Source: Mycolicibacterium peregrinum (GTDB taxonomy: Bacteria > Actinomycetota > Actinomycetes > Mycobacteriales > Mycobacteriaceae). Taken from it: a stretch of DNA of 64,000 nucleotides. Within the stretch, counting starts at the first letter, position 1. Each line of letters opens with the position of its first letter. The position numbers were made by a program, and so were the translations under genes. Below the pieces are notes generated by a model. That model had not been told where the DNA came from. It was given only the letters and a program-made list of their open reading frames with translations, and did no database searches. Positions 63,012 to 64,000 of the stretch are shown piece by piece. Where the stretch lies: the NCBI RefSeq assembly GCF_002102345.1, contig NZ_LQPP01000046.1:114372-178371 (forward strand), given 5' to 3'.

Positions 63012-63913
63012 AAACCGAAAAATCGTAGATCTCCTCCACTATCACCCCACCCGGTACAGGTGCAGCGAATACGCATGACGCCTCACGGAGTCAGCTTGGT
63101 CGTTGAAGAGTAAACCATGTCATGCGCCACCCCATCAGCCTGTTCCGCACAGCTTCACAGCGAAGTCCCATATACGTACGGCGGCGTAAATTACCGTCCA
63201 AATTCAATTCAAAATCGGCCACACGTTTCCCATTTTTGACCAATGTGAATTGGGCAAATTCGTGATTTCCTGCCGGCGCGGGCGACAACCGGTAAATAGT
63301 CCCCGCATGTCACGTTCTGGCTAACACAGACGCGTTGACCCACTAGTTGCTGCGACTGCACAGGCCCGGAGGGGCGGGCCTCCGGTACCCGCGACGCGAG
63401 GATGACCACCAGGCCCGGGTGACGCCGGTGAACAGCCGTCCCCGCGGACATCCGCGCTCCCCGCCAGGGCCGCCCGCGCGGGGTTGGCAGCGGACTGCTG
63501 CCGCCACAGCCGCCTTGCAGGCGACGTCTGCCAACTACTGAGCCTCATCTGCGGGAGCGTTCGCCGACGGAAGGTCCTGAATTACCGCCTATCCCAACTC
63601 GTTCCTCGCTTATGAAGCGGGTCGCCGTGTTGATTTGGGATAAGTGCGAGCCCGTAACCGCATAGACGGGACTTCTGCACGCCCAAGACTGATAGACAAA
63701 GCGCGCCGAGCGTTGCTCTAGGGCGTAAATAGGCAATTTCCGTGGGCATGTTCCGCAGGGAACTGCCAATGCGTACGCAGCCGACGGAGCACTATCTCAT
63801 CGATCTCCGCGCAGGCGGGCTGCAGTCAGCAGGGTTGAAGCAAAGAAAGTAGGCGCGGTTGGTCGATTGCCGTACAGCACTGATTCACATGGCGTGGTTA
63901 CACCTGTGATCTC
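63012..63913. other. 900-bp intergenic region upstream of mmpS4
   Basis: No gene is supported on either strand: frames are short, overlap each other and lack biased codons. The part nearest mmpS4 (about 63010-63320) is A/T-richer and should hold its promoter. A G/C-rich hairpin lies at 63366-63385. The far end adjoins the broken rmlC start, so part of this DNA may mark a rearrangement junction. Confidence 0.55.
63366..63385. terminator. G/C-rich hairpin, possible terminator
   Basis: CCGGAGG (63366-63372) pairs with CCTCCGG (63379-63385) across a six-base loop. It lies between the rmlB end and mmpS4 and could separate the two transcripts. There is no T-run. Confidence 0.35.
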
Positions 63914-63949
63914 CTAGGCGCCGGGGATGGTCAGCTCGCGTGCGGTCAC
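63905..63949 (-). pseudogene. rmlC: rmlC 5' relic (stops after 11 codons)
   Basis: The minus strand from a GTG at 63949 reads VTARELTIPGA and then TAG (63916-63914). Mycobacterial RmlC (dTDP-4-dehydrorhamnose 3,5-epimerase) begins with ARELDVPGAWEIT. The stop stands exactly where the Trp codon TGG is expected, and the next three codons read EIT as in RmlC, after which similarity ends. The GTG overlaps the rmlB stop, as in an intact rmlB-rmlC operon. So this is the start of an rmlC cut off by rearrangement or decay. Confidence 0.7.
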
Positions 63950-64000
63950 TGGCCGCGCTCCGAATACGCGTCCTCTACGCCCTCTTTCAATGGGCGCCAC
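63946..64000 (-). CDS. rmlB: RmlB, dTDP-glucose 4,6-dehydratase, C-terminal end (cut by window edge)
   Basis: The last 17 codons on the minus strand read WRPLKEGVEDAYSERGQ before a TGA at 63948-63946. This matches the C-terminal end of mycobacterial RmlB (WRPLKDTVEARYQERGQ in M. tuberculosis). RmlB makes the 4-keto-6-deoxy intermediate for dTDP-rhamnose. The rest of the gene lies right of 64000. Its stop overlaps the GTG of the broken rmlC by four bases. Confidence 0.75.
   Translation of the reverse strand, partial: WRPLKEGVEDAYSERGQ

Noticed and set aside
63091..63288. 65-codon minus-strand frame upstream of mmpS4
   Set aside because: It lies in A/T-rich spacer, has unbiased codons, overlaps other short frames and resembles no known protein.
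63441..63456. CGCGGA/TCCGCG hairpin upstream of mmpS4
   Set aside because: A six-base G/C stem with a two-base loop is common by chance at this base composition.

Overview
The window is high-GC actinobacterial chromosome from a rapidly growing, glycopeptidolipid (GPL) producing Mycobacterium/Mycolicibacterium. The evidence is mmpS/mmpL transporter pairs, a Crp paralogue very close to M. tuberculosis Rv3676, an Rv1174c-like hemophore-related protein, an Rv2004c-like kinase fusion, strong G/C bias at third codon positions and frequent GTG starts. I saw no rRNA, tRNA, CRISPR array, insertion sequence or prophage gene.

Positions 1-25 kb are an ordinary, regulator-rich chromosomal stretch. In order it holds: an mmpS and the 5' part of an mmpL (minus strand, cut by the window edge); a TetR regulator divergent from a dihydrodipicolinate-reductase-like oxidoreductase; a short-class NAD-glutamate dehydrogenase; an exported alpha/beta hydrolase; an OsmC protein; an MpaB-family (DUF2236) protein with its TetR; a TetR-LysG pair; a sensor kinase/response regulator pair; the Rv2004c-like gene behind possible DosR boxes; a Crp paralogue; a MarR regulator with a DUF5313 membrane protein; a GntR-MFS operon behind a 30-bp perfect palindrome; an ABC-F ATPase; a second two-component system; and a beta-lactamase-fold lipoprotein.

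Positions 25-63 kb are the GPL locus. On the minus strand mbtH, mps1, mps2 and gap form one tightly packed unit. Mps1 reads C-A(Phe)-T-E-C-A(Thr)-T-E-C and Mps2 reads A-T-E-C-A-T-R. This matches the known lipopeptide core acyl-D-Phe-D-alloThr-D-Ala-L-alaninol, released by the terminal reductase domain. Decorating genes follow: the fatty-acid O-methyltransferase fmt, three glycosyltransferases (gtf2-, gtf1- and gtf3-like by order and mutual similarity), one single TylF-family methyltransferase, one gene made of two fused TylF-family methyltransferases, and rmlA. An mmpS4-mmpL4a-mmpL4b export operon completes the locus, and Gap is the GPL-addressing membrane protein.

The features that most deserve a second look are these. 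A PAPS-type sulfotransferase gene sits inside the locus, where no acetyltransferase gene is present, suggesting sulfated GPLs. The two-in-one methyltransferase carries near-identical internal DNA. A 149-bp identical tract is shared by two Ala-type adenylation domains. At the right edge, the last codons of rmlB overlap the start of an rmlC that stops after 11 codons. The acyl-chain genes (pks, papA, fadD) described beside gap in M. smegmatis are not next to gap here.
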